Notes: a model not told the origin generated them from the letters alone. Shown: positions 1 to 9,468, counted from the stretch's first letter. The stretch is DNA of 64,000 nt from Butyrivibrio sp. M55 (GCF_900116865.1 NZ_FPCD01000015.1:1-64000); one strand, 5' to 3'. Numbers and translations are program-made.

Positions 1-1031
1 GTTAATGAATCCCAATCACTTCGTATATTTTTAATGTTATATGACGGTTGACCACTTCCAATATACGGACTCCCGCCTCTATATTTGGCACCATTATCTA
101 TAACAATATCATTGCTGTAATATCCTGCCGGTATCGTAAGAGACTGATTCATACCCAGCTTTAAAACGGACGAAGCAAGATTTGGATTTGCATTACCAAT
201 ATTTTGATCGATTGTCTGTTTGTTTGGCATCTGTGAAACTCTTCCCGTTGGATTATATTTAACCCCGGTAATCAGTTTAGTTGCATCAGTATAATAGCCT
301 GTATATGGAACTGTAACCGATAGGTAATTAGCGCCATTCTTAGGTAGATAGCCAGTATTGGAATTTTTGTTTGTTACATCTTCAGAGTGATTTGCCATGC
401 TGCCTTTTGTACGAATCCCTACTGATGAAGTAAAGTATTTTCCATCAAGGACGTTTGCTACTCCCGCATCCCCAAGCTTTGATAGCGCATAATTGAGTTT
501 TGTCGTATCTGCGCCAAGTGCATTGCCTGATGCGGTGTAATATCCTGTAGATGGAACTTCAAGTGAAAGGCAATCTGTACCACCAATATTTGATAGCGTT
601 GCATCTGAGGTTACTAAAAGTTCTTTATTTCCTGCATAGTTTTCCATTGCACCTGCAATGTCTACACCAGATTGCGATGAAAATGTAATATCCTTATCCC
701 CAGTGTTCTTTAAGACCATCCAAGGCTCAGTATTTCCTACGGCACCTATCTTTTCCCATTCACTATCCGCGCTTGATTTAGCCCAATAGTAGCCGCTTTC
801 ATATTTAAAATAGATATTATTAAGCTGACCTTCTAATGCATCTAATGCTTGTGCATTATCTTCGATATCGTCTGTATCAATAGTAACTGAGCCATCGTTC
901 GTGTTTATAGTAATTATTCCATTTGAATTAGTTAGTCTTAACTCTTCAGCATGTATTCCTGTACAAAAAGAAAGAGCTAAGCTGCATATTGCAATTATTG
1001 TTTTATTTATAATTCCTCTTTGAATTTTCAT
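1..1031 (-). CDS. Secreted repeat-containing surface protein, C-terminus beyond window
   Basis: The frame is open from ATG at 1031 to the window edge. The start has GAGGAAA just upstream. A hydrophobic stretch at about residues 8-25 ending in GIHA-EE looks like a cleavable signal peptide, so the product is probably exported. Next comes a domain with DGSVTIDTDDIEDNAQALD, then a YYWAK...EPWMVLKNTGDKDITF stretch, then repeats of the form LSLEVPSTGYYT / LSVTVPYTGYYT and VLDGKYFTSSVGIRTKGSM. The last resembles the 'VLxGKTFTSxxGxxxxGTM' repeats common in phage tail-fibre and surface proteins (family knowledge). It is a close paralogue of the split gene at 1142-4363, which lies directly upstream in the same direction. 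Function is unknown; adhesion or a structural role is only an inference. Confidence 0.75.
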   Translation of the reverse strand, partial: MKIQRGIINKTIIAICSLALSFCTGIHAEELRLTNSNGIITINTNDGSVTIDTDDIEDNAQALDALEGQLNNIYFKYESGYYWAKSSADSEWEKIGAVGNTEPWMVLKNTGDKDITFSSQSGVDIAGAMENYAGNKELLVTSDATLSNIGGTDCLSLEVPSTGYYTASGNALGADTTKLNYALSKLGDAGVANVLDGKYFTSSVGIRTKGSMANHSEDVTNKNSNTGYLPKNGANYLSVTVPYTGYYTDATKLITGVKYNPTGRVSQMPNKQTIDQNIGNANPNLASSVLKLGMNQSLTIPAGYYSNDIVIDNGAKYRGGSPYIGSGQPSYNIKNIRSDWDSL

Positions 1032-1141
1032 ATCATTTTCCTCATAAGTTTTCTGATTATTGTTATATTAAAAAAATATCTGTTTCTTTCTGGAATGAGG
1101 ATTCCTGTTTCGTTTTCTTATAAATGAGCATTTGATATATC

Positions 1142-1840
1142 TTAATAAAATGTCACACCTCCTTGGCACCATGCATGCCAGCTAGGCGAATTTGCATCCA
1201 ATGTAATCTTAATTACATCGTTTTTATAAAAGCTAAGAGTACGCCCTGTTATATTCAATCTTCCCTCTTTGCTTCCGGAATATGAAACGCTCGTTCCTCT
1301 CGTCATATTATGTACTGTCAATGTACCTGTTACGCCACCTGTTTGATGATCCCTCCAGCCACCTGATGCAATATAATCTAAAGATACCGTTCCGTCATAC
1401 CCCATAGGTGGAGAAATCATATAAGAATTGCTATAACAATCACAAGCTCTTCCAATCCACGCCAATGTATCTAATGTATAAGAACCTCTTCCAAATCCTG
1501 TATTTTGCCCTCTTCCTTCAGCGATGCCCGCACGCTTTCCCGCTTCATAACCAGCATTATAAGCGTTTGCTGTGCTTACAGTTCCGCCAGAATAGAACCC
1601 ATTAATAGCAATTGTTGCGATACCTGACGGATTCCAATTAAGAACTCCATTATTTTTGATGCTACCTTTTGTACGGATACCTGCTGATGAAGTAAAATAC
1701 TTTCCATCAAGAACATTTTCAGCTTCTGCATCTCCGAGCTCTGCAAGAGCATAATTGATTCTAGTAGTATCCGCGTCAAGCGCATTATCCAATGCGGTAT
1801 AATAACCTGTAAATGGCACTTCTAACGACAGATATTTTTT
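1142..1840 (-). pseudogene. 3' half of surface-protein gene split by an IS110-type element
   Basis: This is the downstream half of a paralogue of the gene at 1-1031. In frame it reads KKYLSLEVPFTGYYT and then ANALDADTTR-like and VLDGKYFTSSAGIRTKGS segments that match the intact paralogue (LSLEVPSTGYYT, VLDGKYFTSSVGIRTKGS). A TAG lies four codons upstream of KKYLS, inside the inserted element, so the half has no start of its own apart from an internal GTG at 1819 without a good ribosome site. The C-terminal part (about residues 75-225) has Gly/Tyr-rich sequence with FYSGGTVSTANAYNAGYEAG, also typical of phage-tail-like or extracellular proteins. It probably formed one gene of about 390 codons with 3896-4363 before the insertion. 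Confidence 0.8.
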
Positions 1841-2362
1841 CCCTTCCTATTATGTCAAGCCCTCAATATAGATTTTTACAGGCTTTGACGATTTTAAATT
1901 CCTCAAAACAGGAGCCAAAGGTGATGAATTGCCATAGTATCATGTACTGAATAGATGATTTAAGGTAGCACTAATAAAGCATCCTCTTTTTTTGCTCTAT
2001 GAAGGCCATTTATCCTTTAATCAACTATGATGGTTAACCTTCCGTGTCTAAAGGGATCATGTCCCAACTTCCTTCGTCCAACCAATTCATACACCAAGTG
2101 CCAGCAAAGCTCCAATACAGGGTCTATGCCCTAAGGAAAAAACTGCGCCAGCTACAGCTCTTGTTTGTTTTTGGTACTTGTTAGCTGACCCACATATGAT
2201 CCAGATGGTACCGATGAGCGGTGGACGCAATCCATCTATACATAAGTTGGCAGTTGTAATGTAGAAGACCTGCTCCTACTGTTTTCGGGTTACCATCCGG
2301 AACCCTGCCCAGCTGTCGAATATCATTCCACAGTTCGGCAGGATTCCGGAAACATGTCTATC
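1841..2362 (-). ncRNA. Non-coding end of the IS110-type element, candidate bridge/seek RNA
   Basis: No plausible coding frame is seen in these 520 bp. They are richer in G and C than the flanks and contain several short complementary segments, for example around 2080-2160 and 2270-2345. IS110-family elements encode a structured guide RNA in a non-coding end that pairs with donor and target DNA; in IS1111-type elements it lies downstream of the transposase (family knowledge). Position and length fit, but no guide loop was matched to the target here, so the RNA itself is an inference. Confidence 0.4.
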
Positions 2363-3802
2363 TTATGCAGCTACTATTTCAGATTCTTCAAATCTCTTGA
2401 TATCATCAAGCATCTTCTGTGGGTCATATGTGACACCTTTCTTCAGGATTGCAAATATAATCCTCAGAAGCTTGCACGCTATGACTATCAGCGACTGCAT
2501 CTTCTTAAGCGGATTCTTATTCCTCGTAGTATAGTACTCATGTAGCAACTGGAATTCCTCCGCATGAGCAACTACCGATTTTGCCCCTTGAAACAGCCAG
2601 GTTCGCAATTCTTTGCGTCCTCTATGGCTTATCTTTGTTTCGCCATTATGCTTACCCGAACTACAGGCAACAAGGTTTAGACCACTTAATTTCTGTATTT
2701 CTTTAGCATCATCAAATCTATCAATATCTCCCATTGAAGATATGATTCCTGCAACTATGTTTTGACCAAGACCAGTTATATCAAGGATTTTCTCAGCATG
2801 TGGTATTTCCATGCATTTTTCTTTTATGTCTGCTTCGATTGTAGAAATCTTTTCATCCAAGGAAATCATTTCCTCGACATAACATTTGACTGCATATCTA
2901 TCAGCCTCTATGCCTTCTTTTCTGCCCACACTGGCACTGGCATACCTAAATATTTCCGATGCCCTGCTATAACCGCGTCCTCTGAGCTTAGCATTGTGCC
3001 ATATTTCTCTGATTCCATCCTCTCCAAGTTTGACAATATCCTCCGGAAATGGTGCAACCTTGAGCATTTCCAATGCAAAACTGCCATCCGTCTTTCCGAA
3101 TGCGTCCTTATATTCAGGAAAGTGTATTTTCATCAGTCTATGCAATCTGTTAATGCAACGGATCCTATTTTCGTTTTGCTGGCTCCTTAGAAGCGAAAGG
3201 CTACGCAGATCAGCGTATACACCCTCTGGAAGATATGGCATCCCGTAGTTTCCGTTCATAACAAGGTTTGCTATAACCTTTGGATCTTTTCTGTCATCCT
3301 TAAGCTGGCTGTTGTCCTCAACCTCCTTCGTCTGCTTTACTGCATATGGATTTACCTGTACAACACTTATTCCATTGCTTATGAGCCATGTGGCTATACA
3401 GAACCAGTAATGACCTGTAGGCTCAAGTCCTAAGACTATCTGCTTCTTGTCATTTACTGCAGCAAGCTCTACAATCCATGCCTTAGCGTTTTCGAAGCCT
3501 TCTTCGTTATTAGTAAAGGAAAATGGCTTTTTGCTAAGTTCTCTGCCTCTTATATCTATAGCTCTCAGATAGTGGGTTTCACTGCCTATATCGCATCCAA
3601 CTATAAGCATGTCCTCTGATATAAATGAGAGCTTGGCATTCTTGTCAAACTTTCCTGATGTCTCCAGATCATGCCAGGTCTTCGCCTGCATTGTATTCAA
3701 GAGCTCATCAATCCTTGACTGTCTTTCCTCAGCTGATAACGTGTTTATCACTGAGAATCCCTTTTCTTCTTGATTTTTCTGTCTTGTTGTTTTAGCATTC
3801 AT
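2363..3802 (-). CDS. IS110-family DEDD transposase (IS1111-like)
   Basis: A 479-residue recombinase that catalyses RNA-guided insertion and excision of its element. The RuvC-like N-terminal domain is visible: D71 in GCDIGSETH, E127 in GLEPTGHYW, and D170/D173 in QLKDDRKDP, matching the DEDD set. The C-terminal Transposase_20 domain has ILDITGLGQNIVAGI (about 339-354) and CSSGKHNGETKISHRG (about 380-395), where S382 is the likely catalytic serine. Length is slightly above the usual 400-450 residues because of about 60 extra N-terminal residues. It looks intact. A weak promoter-like TTGTTA-16-TAAAAT lies just upstream near the element end (about 3830-3860). Confidence 0.9.
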   Translation of the reverse strand: MNAKTTRQKNQEEKGFSVINTLSAEERQSRIDELLNTMQAKTWHDLETSGKFDKNAKLSFISEDMLIVGCDIGSETHYLRAIDIRGRELSKKPFSFTNNEEGFENAKAWIVELAAVNDKKQIVLGLEPTGHYWFCIATWLISNGISVVQVNPYAVKQTKEVEDNSQLKDDRKDPKVIANLVMNGNYGMPYLPEGVYADLRSLSLLRSQQNENRIRCINRLHRLMKIHFPEYKDAFGKTDGSFALEMLKVAPFPEDIVKLGEDGIREIWHNAKLRGRGYSRASEIFRYASASVGRKEGIEADRYAVKCYVEEMISLDEKISTIEADIKEKCMEIPHAEKILDITGLGQNIVAGIISSMGDIDRFDDAKEIQKLSGLNLVACSSGKHNGETKISHRGRKELRTWLFQGAKSVVAHAEEFQLLHEYYTTRNKNPLKKMQSLIVIACKLLRIIFAILKKGVTYDPQKMLDDIKRFEESEIVAA

Positions 3803-3895
3803 GTAAGATACCTCTTGTAGTTTTGGATTTTACCAACGGTCAGGTCAGTAACAATCCAACTTTACTTGAGGTATTCTTTTTAGGTCAATCCCTGT

Positions 3896-4363
3896 TTAAA
3901 TCATACAGGAAGCTCCAATATTTGAAACTTTTGCATGTGAAGTTACTAAAAGATTCTTGTTTCCGGCATAATTTTCCATTGTGCCTGCAATATCTACACC
4001 TGATTCTGATGAGAATGTGATATTCTTTGCGCCGGCACTTTTTAGAACCATCCAAGGTTCAGCGCTACCAACAGCTCCTATCTTTTCCCATGATCCGTCT
4101 TCTCCGACCTTTGCCCAGTAATAACCATCCTCATGCTTAAAAGACAAACCACCAAGTTGACTATCTAACCCAGCAAGAGCTTGAGCATTATCTTCGATAT
4201 CGTCTGTATCAATGGAGACTGAACCCTCATTAGTGTTCAAATTGATAACTCCTTTTGAATTTATAAGTCTTGCATCTTTAGCAGATATGGCTGTTGATAA
4301 AGTCATAATCATTGCGCCTACTATAGCTATTGTTCTTTTCACCAAATTTCTATGTATTTTCAT
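3896..4363 (-). pseudogene. 5' half of the split surface-protein gene
   Basis: The start is ATG 4363, preceded by the same GAGGAAAAT leader as the paralogue at 1031. A signal peptide is visible at about residues 10-27 (IVGAMIMTLSTAISA). It is followed by the shared domain: NTNEGSVSIDTDDIEDNAQA, YYWAKVGEDGSWEKIGAVG, EPWMVLKSAGAKNITF and MENYAGNKNLLVTS. The frame matches the paralogue to SNIG and then runs into the IS110-type element, ending after ten element-derived bases at a TAA. If translated it would give a secreted 155-residue fragment with only the N-terminal domain. Confidence 0.8.
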
Positions 4364-4383
4364 ATTATTTTCCTCATAAGCTA

Positions 4384-4647
4384 TCAGTTTGTTGCTATAT
4401 CACAAAGAAAAACATCTATCTGCTTCTTGTTTGGATGCAGATTTATAAAATCCGTGATTATTTTAGTATCTGCTCCTGTTATCTTTTTGTAATCTATAAA
4501 CCCAATCTTTGTTAAGGCTGCAACCCGCAGGTAAAAATTACATACATCAAGATCATTGGCTTCTTTCATAATAGTCACCCAAAATGGATCATTCTGAAGC
4601 TGCCTGTAAATAAAATAGAGTAGATTAGTTTCTCCTGTTTTCTTCAT
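4384..4647 (-). CDS. Small hypothetical protein heading the surface-protein operon
   Basis: An 87-residue protein, not recognised. It has no signal peptide or membrane segment. It starts MKKTGETNLLYFIYRQLQ and is mixed helical with one Cys in each half. A GGGAGGAACATG context (minus strand) gives a good ribosome site at 4647. It ends 20 bp before the start at 4363, so it is probably co-transcribed with the split surface-protein gene from the promoter at 4719-4747. A regulatory or chaperone role is possible, but nothing in the sequence shows it. Confidence 0.6.
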   Translation of the reverse strand: MKKTGETNLLYFIYRQLQNDPFWVTIMKEANDLDVCNFYLRVAALTKIGFIDYKKITGADTKIITDFINLHPNKKQIDVFLCDIATN

Positions 4648-4718
4648 GTTCCTCCCTTCTCTTTCGGTTTATTAGTTACTACTAGAAGCATGTATTTTTG
4701 CAATTATCATTCACCCTA

Positions 4719-4747
4719 AATATACTATTGGCGTAGTTAGATGTCAA
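4719..4747 (-). promoter_or_regulatory. SigA-type promoter with the replicon-wide spacer box
   Basis: On the minus strand: TTGACA, a 17-bp spacer ending TACGCCAATAG, then TATATT. The spacer end matches the box seen at nine other minus-strand promoters in this window (consensus TAC-C-ATGG/ATAG directly before the -10). Confidence 0.7.
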
Positions 4748-4758
4748 TATTTGCTCAA

Positions 4759-4784
4759 CAAAAAAGACCTCCGAAGAGGTCTTA
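4759..4784 (-). terminator. Intrinsic terminator after the DUF1351-like gene
   Basis: On the minus strand AAGACCTC-TTCG-GAGGTCTT is followed directly by TTTTTTG: an 8-bp stem with a UUCG loop and U-tract. It lies just downstream of the stop at 4796. Confidence 0.9.
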
Positions 4785-4795
4785 ATTGTATTGTT

Positions 4796-5848
4796 TTAGT
4801 ATATTTTCTTCATATTCGTTGTTGTCTTTGCAAACTCAGCGAGTTCTCTCTGCTCCGATACATCTTCATCGAAAATTGTAAGGTCAAACTGAATGTTGTT
4901 ATCTATATAGACACCAACAATCGCACCTCCAATGACATGAATCGCAAGCTTTGTCTTTGAACTGATATTTGCAATAGGATCAACAAGATCCGGCGTTGCA
5001 TTTGAAGCTTTTATTTCCATTGCCTTTTCAGCACGGCTAAATTCCCTCTTCGCCTTAAGCTCTGCTGCTTCCTGTGCTTCTTTTGCTTTTCTCTCAGCTT
5101 CTTCTGCACGTCTCTTTGCTTCTGCAATCTCAGCTTCAGCTTTTCTTTTTGCCTCTGCTTCAAGTCTCTCTTTTTCTCTGCGAAGTATCTCCTCATCACG
5201 CTTCTTTAAGGCTTCAACCTTTTCAAGAGCAGCTGCAAGATCAAGATTCTGAAGAAATACTTCCATGGCTTCATCACGATAGTTCTTGTAGATATCACTC
5301 GAAAGGGCTTTAACTCCGCTCTCATACCTAGTAAGACCATCATCGATGCCTTCTTTATATGCTTTCTGAGTTGCATTGACATTTTCCCATCTAGGATCAT
5401 AGATTATAGTGAAAATCACATTCTTTACATTAGGATCAATGCCTGATGCTATAAAGGACTTATCATAGTAATCAGTGATCTGAGCCTTTTTCTCGGCTCT
5501 TTCTGCTTCCTCGAACTCCTTTATTTTCTTATCAAGGATATTTGTCGCCTCCCCGATAGTGTTTACAGCTTCTTTGATGCCTGCCTCAAACTTAGAAAAT
5601 GGCGTCATGTACGCTGACTTAACTTCGGAAAGTTTTTCTTTTACCTCTTTGGCTGCCTTATTAAGTTTTGCCCTGTCACTTTTCATATCAGTGTTTCTCT
5701 GCTTTGCTGACGATGCAGAATATACCATTGTCTCATACATCTGCTTGATAGCAAGCGCCTGTTCCTTTATCTCATCAATGTTAAAAACGATATTTCCAGG
5801 ATATACTGTACCGCTAAGTGCGATATCTGTATTAACTATATTTTCCAT
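4796..5848 (-). CDS. DUF1351-like coiled-coil protein
   Basis: 350 residues from the ATG at 5848, chosen because AAGGAGG lies 9 bases upstream; an upstream in-frame start would overlap the preceding gene. Residues about 10-130 (NIDEIKEQALAIKQMYE, then KSDRAKLNKAAKEVKEKLSE and MTPFSKFEAGIKEAV) resemble DUF1351, a phage/plasmid family often near single-strand annealing or replication genes. Residues about 215-280 form a long charged Glu/Lys/Ala coiled coil. The C-terminal 55 residues form a separate small domain. It follows the primase-like gene by 13 bp and is the last gene before a terminator. A role in replication or recombination is inferred from context only. Confidence 0.65.
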   Translation of the reverse strand: MENIVNTDIALSGTVYPGNIVFNIDEIKEQALAIKQMYETMVYSASSAKQRNTDMKSDRAKLNKAAKEVKEKLSEVKSAYMTPFSKFEAGIKEAVNTIGEATNILDKKIKEFEEAERAEKKAQITDYYDKSFIASGIDPNVKNVIFTIIYDPRWENVNATQKAYKEGIDDGLTRYESGVKALSSDIYKNYRDEAMEVFLQNLDLAAALEKVEALKKRDEEILRREKERLEAEAKRKAEAEIAEAKRRAEEAERKAKEAQEAAELKAKREFSRAEKAMEIKASNATPDLVDPIANISSKTKLAIHVIGGAIVGVYIDNNIQFDLTIFDEDVSEQRELAEFAKTTTNMKKIY

Positions 5849-5861
5849 GTCATTATCCTCC

Positions 5862-7295
5862 TTATGCTTCAATGCCTCTTTCTTTATGTGCATAGAAATC
5901 ATCAACCCCCTTGTAAACAAGTTTCCAAAAGCAAGGCTTTAAGGTTACATTGTTTTCGATGCAAAGATTTTTGAACCGGTAATAGACTTCCATATTTTCT
6001 CTTGCTTCTTTAGAAGACTCAAAAGCAAATAAAAAATCTGTCCTACCAATCCCAGCGGCTCTTTTAATGATTCTGTTTGTCAATATCTCATCTATTGATA
6101 CCTTATTGTACTCCGCATCCTTTAATGCTTTCTGATATGTTTCAGGAATTACTACAAAGTTCTTGTGGCTATCAAGCTTTCCATGGCTTCCATCAAAGTA
6201 AGTGATGGTCGTTGACCACTCTTTTACAGTGACTATAAAACCTTTTTCTATTAAAAACATCCCAAGTTTCTGTAAAGCTATAAGGACTTCTATATTCTTT
6301 ACTCTGTCCATGTCATAAGCTATACATATTTCTTTTATCCCAATTTTTTTTATATATGGGATTTCTTTTTCTAGAGCTCCAAGGCAGTTAACCCCGGGTG
6401 TACAGATAACAAGATTTCCAGATATGCAATGATATAAATCTCCTTTTATCACACCTTCTGTTATGTAGGCTTTTCCATCTTTTGGCGCATCGAGCACCAT
6501 AAGGCCGTTTTTAGCCTTATGTCTTTTGCCAGCATAATGTATTACTTGTTTCGCAGAAGTGCCTTTCTTTTTACCATTAGAAGAAATAGGATAGTATTTG
6601 CACTCTTTTTCTCCATCTTTGTCGATCTGACGCTCTTCTTCGTTCTTACGAACATTAATCATCTGACATCTCCCAAAGATATCAAGATACTTAACTCCAA
6701 TACCGCCTTTCCATATATTAAGCCACCAATTACCCTTATTGCTTATATACGTTCCGGGAATACCTTCGAAACTTTCCGATGAAAGATTCATCTCCTTTAA
6801 GGCTGTTCCTATCTCTTCTACATCATTAGGAGCTGGCACGGTCTTGTACCCAAGAGCTTTTATCTCTTCTTTTGTGAATCCTCTCTTTAGCAGATCATCT
6901 GCGTTCTTCTTTGATAAAGAAAACTGTTTAAGAAGCTTTGTATAGAATAGATTCCTCTTATCTACGCTAGCCATCTTAACTTCATTATCTTCATCTGAAG
7001 AAATAACGGCTTTTACGGCCGATAGCTTATCACCCATTTGAAGCCTTTCCATGATCTGCTTATATGCTTCCTTATTGTCGGAAAGCCCCATCTGATCACG
7101 GTAGAAAGTAAGGATGTTGCCTTTGTGCTCATCGTTCTTATTACAACGATACACATTCTTTGAAAGATTAAAGTTTAAGGTCTTTTTCTTACCCATGCAG
7201 TAAGGACATGGAATATAGATATTGCCCTTGCCTGATGGAACATGATAACCCATCAAAGTAAGAACATCTCTTGTTTCAAATGGGAATCCGCCCAT
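5862..7295 (-). CDS. CHC2 zinc-finger / Toprim primase-like protein
   Basis: 477 residues with a perfect AAGGAGG site 8 bases before ATG 7295. The N-terminus has a zinc finger of the primase type (CPYCMGKKK at about residue 31, YRC further on). The centre has a Toprim-like fold: YITEGVIKGDLYHC (about 275-290), CTPGVNCLGALEKEIP, and CIAYDMDRVKN (about 325-335) with the acidic DxD-like pair. This is the DUF3854-type primase/helicase-associated arrangement on plasmids and phages. It would lay down or process primers for replication. It sits 13 bp before the DUF1351-like gene, under leader RNA copy a. Confidence 0.75.
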   Translation of the reverse strand: MGGFPFETRDVLTLMGYHVPSGKGNIYIPCPYCMGKKKTLNFNLSKNVYRCNKNDEHKGNILTFYRDQMGLSDNKEAYKQIMERLQMGDKLSAVKAVISSDEDNEVKMASVDKRNLFYTKLLKQFSLSKKNADDLLKRGFTKEEIKALGYKTVPAPNDVEEIGTALKEMNLSSESFEGIPGTYISNKGNWWLNIWKGGIGVKYLDIFGRCQMINVRKNEEERQIDKDGEKECKYYPISSNGKKKGTSAKQVIHYAGKRHKAKNGLMVLDAPKDGKAYITEGVIKGDLYHCISGNLVICTPGVNCLGALEKEIPYIKKIGIKEICIAYDMDRVKNIEVLIALQKLGMFLIEKGFIVTVKEWSTTITYFDGSHGKLDSHKNFVVIPETYQKALKDAEYNKVSIDEILTNRIIKRAAGIGRTDFLFAFESSKEARENMEVYYRFKNLCIENNVTLKPCFWKLVYKGVDDFYAHKERGIEA

Positions 7296-7311
7296 CTTAA
7301 GTCCTCCTTAT

Positions 7312-7437
7312 GTTTTATAATTATCTATATAAACGCAAAAAAGCAGCCGCCAAGGGATGATTGGCAACTGCTTAATTTTTACGTTGTTTTCTTTTTACGA
7401 TATTATCATTATATACGCTATTTGCGTATTAAGTCAA
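7312..7437 (-). promoter_or_regulatory. Promoter and attenuator leader, copy a (primase operon)
   Basis: Minus strand: -35 TTGACT (7432-7437), spacer with TACGCAAATAG, -10 TATAAT (7408-7413). The leader has AACGTAAAA, then a terminator GCAGTTGCCAA...TTGGCGGCTGC with TTTTTT, then GCGTTTATATAGATAATTATAAA and AAGGAGG. It keeps the layout of the other leader copies but has a different terminator stem and lacks the CGCC/GGCG hairpin. As the terminator lies between promoter and start codon, it can act by attenuation. Confidence 0.65.
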
Positions 7438-7526
7438 GATTGTAATTACTCAGGATAATAGTATTTTTAAATCATAAGAAGTCCTTTCTATGTCATTTTG
7501 TAGCCTGCATAGTGGTAGTTCACCAC

Positions 7527-9407
7527 TCATATTCCAAGTCCCTTCTCTTCATCAAGCTGTAAATCTTTTTTCCCTGCGAAAAGTTCATCTACTTCAATAC
7601 CCATTTCCTCAAAGTATCTTGATGGAACGCTCTCTTTCTGTCTCGATGAAAGATATGAAAGATATAAAATGTCCTTTGCTCTTGTTATGGCAACATAGAA
7701 CATTCTTCTTTCCTCTTCCAATTCTTCTGCGGTAGCAGCTTTAATGTATGGTATGACCTTTTCGTTTATGTTGACTACAAAGACGAATTTCCACTCAAGT
7801 CCCTTAGAACCATGAAACGTTGAAAGGCATACACCACCTTTCTTTTTCTTAGATGCTTCCTTAAGCCTTACCTCATAAATCTCAATATAGTTAAACCACT
7901 CTTCCATTGTTTTAAATTCAGAGGCTTCGGCAATAAGCTCATCCAGTACTTCATAGTATTCATTAACATCCTTGTTAAGGTATTCTGCCGTCTTTTTAAG
8001 CCCTAAGCGGTATTCCATAGGCCCCATGAGGTAGTTTAAGAATTCCTTTGGATTTTTCTTATCCTTTAAAGCCCTGATATCCCAACAAAGATCCTTGAGT
8101 TTTTCTCTTGCAAATGGCTTTATATTAGCACTATCGGCAGCCTTTAACAGTTTTGCTTCATCGAAGTTTATATTAAGAAATGCATCTACCGGAAGATATC
8201 TTGAAGGCTTGTTTAATATTCTCTGAAGATCTCCTCTTCTTTCATATCCACTTGCTATTTGATAATATGCCCTTATATCATCACATATCGGATCCTGATG
8301 TATGGACGCTACTCTTTCTTTCATATAGAAAGGTATGTCTTCCTTAATGAGGATTGTTGTAAGAGGAAGTGATAAATTATTAGTTCTAAAGAGAATTGCA
8401 AAATCACTATATTCAAGTTCATTTTTGTAAACCGCATTCTTTATCTCTCCTGCAATCCTTTTAGCTTGAACAAAGCCGGATTCGAATTCTAGGACATGTA
8501 ATGTTCCTTCTTCTTTTCTGAACGCCTTGAATTCCTTAGGAAATCTTGTTCTGTTGTTCTGAATAAGATTATCCGCTATCGTTATGATTGACTTACAGCT
8601 CCTATAGTTGGTATCAAGGTTGATCCTTACGCATTTAGGATAGGTCTTTGCAAAATCAAGCATTATCTTTGACTCTGCGGCTCTGAATCCGTAAATACTC
8701 TGGTCATCATCCCCGACTATAAATATGTTTCCGTCAGGTCCTGCTATCGTGTAGCAGATATCTGCCTGAATCTTGTTTACATCCTGGAACTCATCTACAG
8801 TAATATATTTATACTTCTTTTGGAGCTTTGAAAGAAAAGTCTTATCGGAGATAAGTTTATCCCTGAAAACTATGAGCATATCGTCAAAATCAATCTTATG
8901 AAGCTTTTCTTTATATTCCTCATATCTTTTAAATATATCAAGGAATGTCTGCCTATCTAATTTTTCTGTCCTAAAGGCTTTGGCTGATAATTCCTTGTTC
9001 TTTATAAAAGAAATTCCCTCCATAGCCTCCTTTACCATATCCTCGACCTGCGCAGGAGCCGCACTTCCTTTTAAATGATCGAATATGTATATCCACTTTT
9101 CAGACTCTTTTATGATATCGTCCTGTGTATAGCCATACTCAGTGCAAAGCTGCCTATAACAAAATGCATGGATTGTTGAAAATGGCATCTTAATACCACC
9201 TGATAGCTTTTCAAATCTCTTTGCCATCTCATCTGCCGCTGCTTTAGTAAACGTGATATTTATCATGGAGTTAGGATCTATGCCTCTATTTACCATGTTA
9301 AGCGCACGTTGCATGATTGTTGTCGTCTTTCCCGATCCGGGACAGGCAACAACTAAGACCTGACCGTCTATGGCATTTGCCGCTCTTTCTTGTTCTTGTG
9401 AAAGCAT
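7527..9407 (-). CDS. UvrD/Rep/PcrA-family DNA helicase
   Basis: A 626-residue superfamily 1 helicase that unwinds DNA 3'-5' using ATP. Motifs in order: LSQEQERAANA (Q motif), Walker A VVACPGSGKTTT (about 19-30), ITFTKAAADEMAKRF (Ia), YITVDEFQDVNKIQ (Walker B), FIVGDDDQSIYGFRAAE (III), TNYRSCKSI (IV), STFHGSKGLEWKFVF (V) and RRMFYVAITRAKD (VI). It is shorter than chromosomal UvrD/PcrA (700-750 residues). It probably supports plasmid replication or repair. It has its own promoter at 9441-9468 with AGAAAGGAG before ATG 9407. A partial second copy of its C-terminus lies at 17823-18065. Confidence 0.95.
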   Translation of the reverse strand: MLSQEQERAANAIDGQVLVVACPGSGKTTTIMQRALNMVNRGIDPNSMINITFTKAAADEMAKRFEKLSGGIKMPFSTIHAFCYRQLCTEYGYTQDDIIKESEKWIYIFDHLKGSAAPAQVEDMVKEAMEGISFIKNKELSAKAFRTEKLDRQTFLDIFKRYEEYKEKLHKIDFDDMLIVFRDKLISDKTFLSKLQKKYKYITVDEFQDVNKIQADICYTIAGPDGNIFIVGDDDQSIYGFRAAESKIMLDFAKTYPKCVRINLDTNYRSCKSIITIADNLIQNNRTRFPKEFKAFRKEEGTLHVLEFESGFVQAKRIAGEIKNAVYKNELEYSDFAILFRTNNLSLPLTTILIKEDIPFYMKERVASIHQDPICDDIRAYYQIASGYERRGDLQRILNKPSRYLPVDAFLNINFDEAKLLKAADSANIKPFAREKLKDLCWDIRALKDKKNPKEFLNYLMGPMEYRLGLKKTAEYLNKDVNEYYEVLDELIAEASEFKTMEEWFNYIEIYEVRLKEASKKKKGGVCLSTFHGSKGLEWKFVFVVNINEKVIPYIKAATAEELEEERRMFYVAITRAKDILYLSYLSSRQKESVPSRYFEEMGIEVDELFAGKKDLQLDEEKGLGI

Positions 9408-9440
9408 ACTATTTCTCCTTTCTCCATTTTTATAACAACA

Positions 9441-9468
9441 ATATTACACCATTAGCGTATTTTATGCA
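9441..9468 (-). promoter_or_regulatory. Promoter of the helicase gene with the spacer box
   Basis: Minus strand TTGCAT, 17-bp spacer AAAATACGCTAATGGTG, TAATAT. The TACGCTAATGG box is shifted 2 bp upstream compared with the other promoters. Confidence 0.65.

Larger units (their letters stand above)
1841..3905 (-). mobile_element. IS110/IS1111-type insertion sequence inside a surface-protein gene
   Basis: The boundaries are inferred from where similarity to the intact paralogue breaks: SNIG-AS at about 3905 on one side and KKYLSLEVP at about 1840 on the other. The element is about 2.06 kb and holds a single DEDD transposase gene (2363-3802). As expected for the family there are no clear terminal inverted repeats. 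Short direct similarity is seen at the two ends (minus strand AGGGATTGACCTAA and AGGGCTTGACATAA). About 520 bp of non-coding DNA lies downstream of the transposase and only about 100 bp upstream. That is the layout of the IS1111 subgroup, whose guide RNA is encoded downstream of the transposase. Confidence 0.75.
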
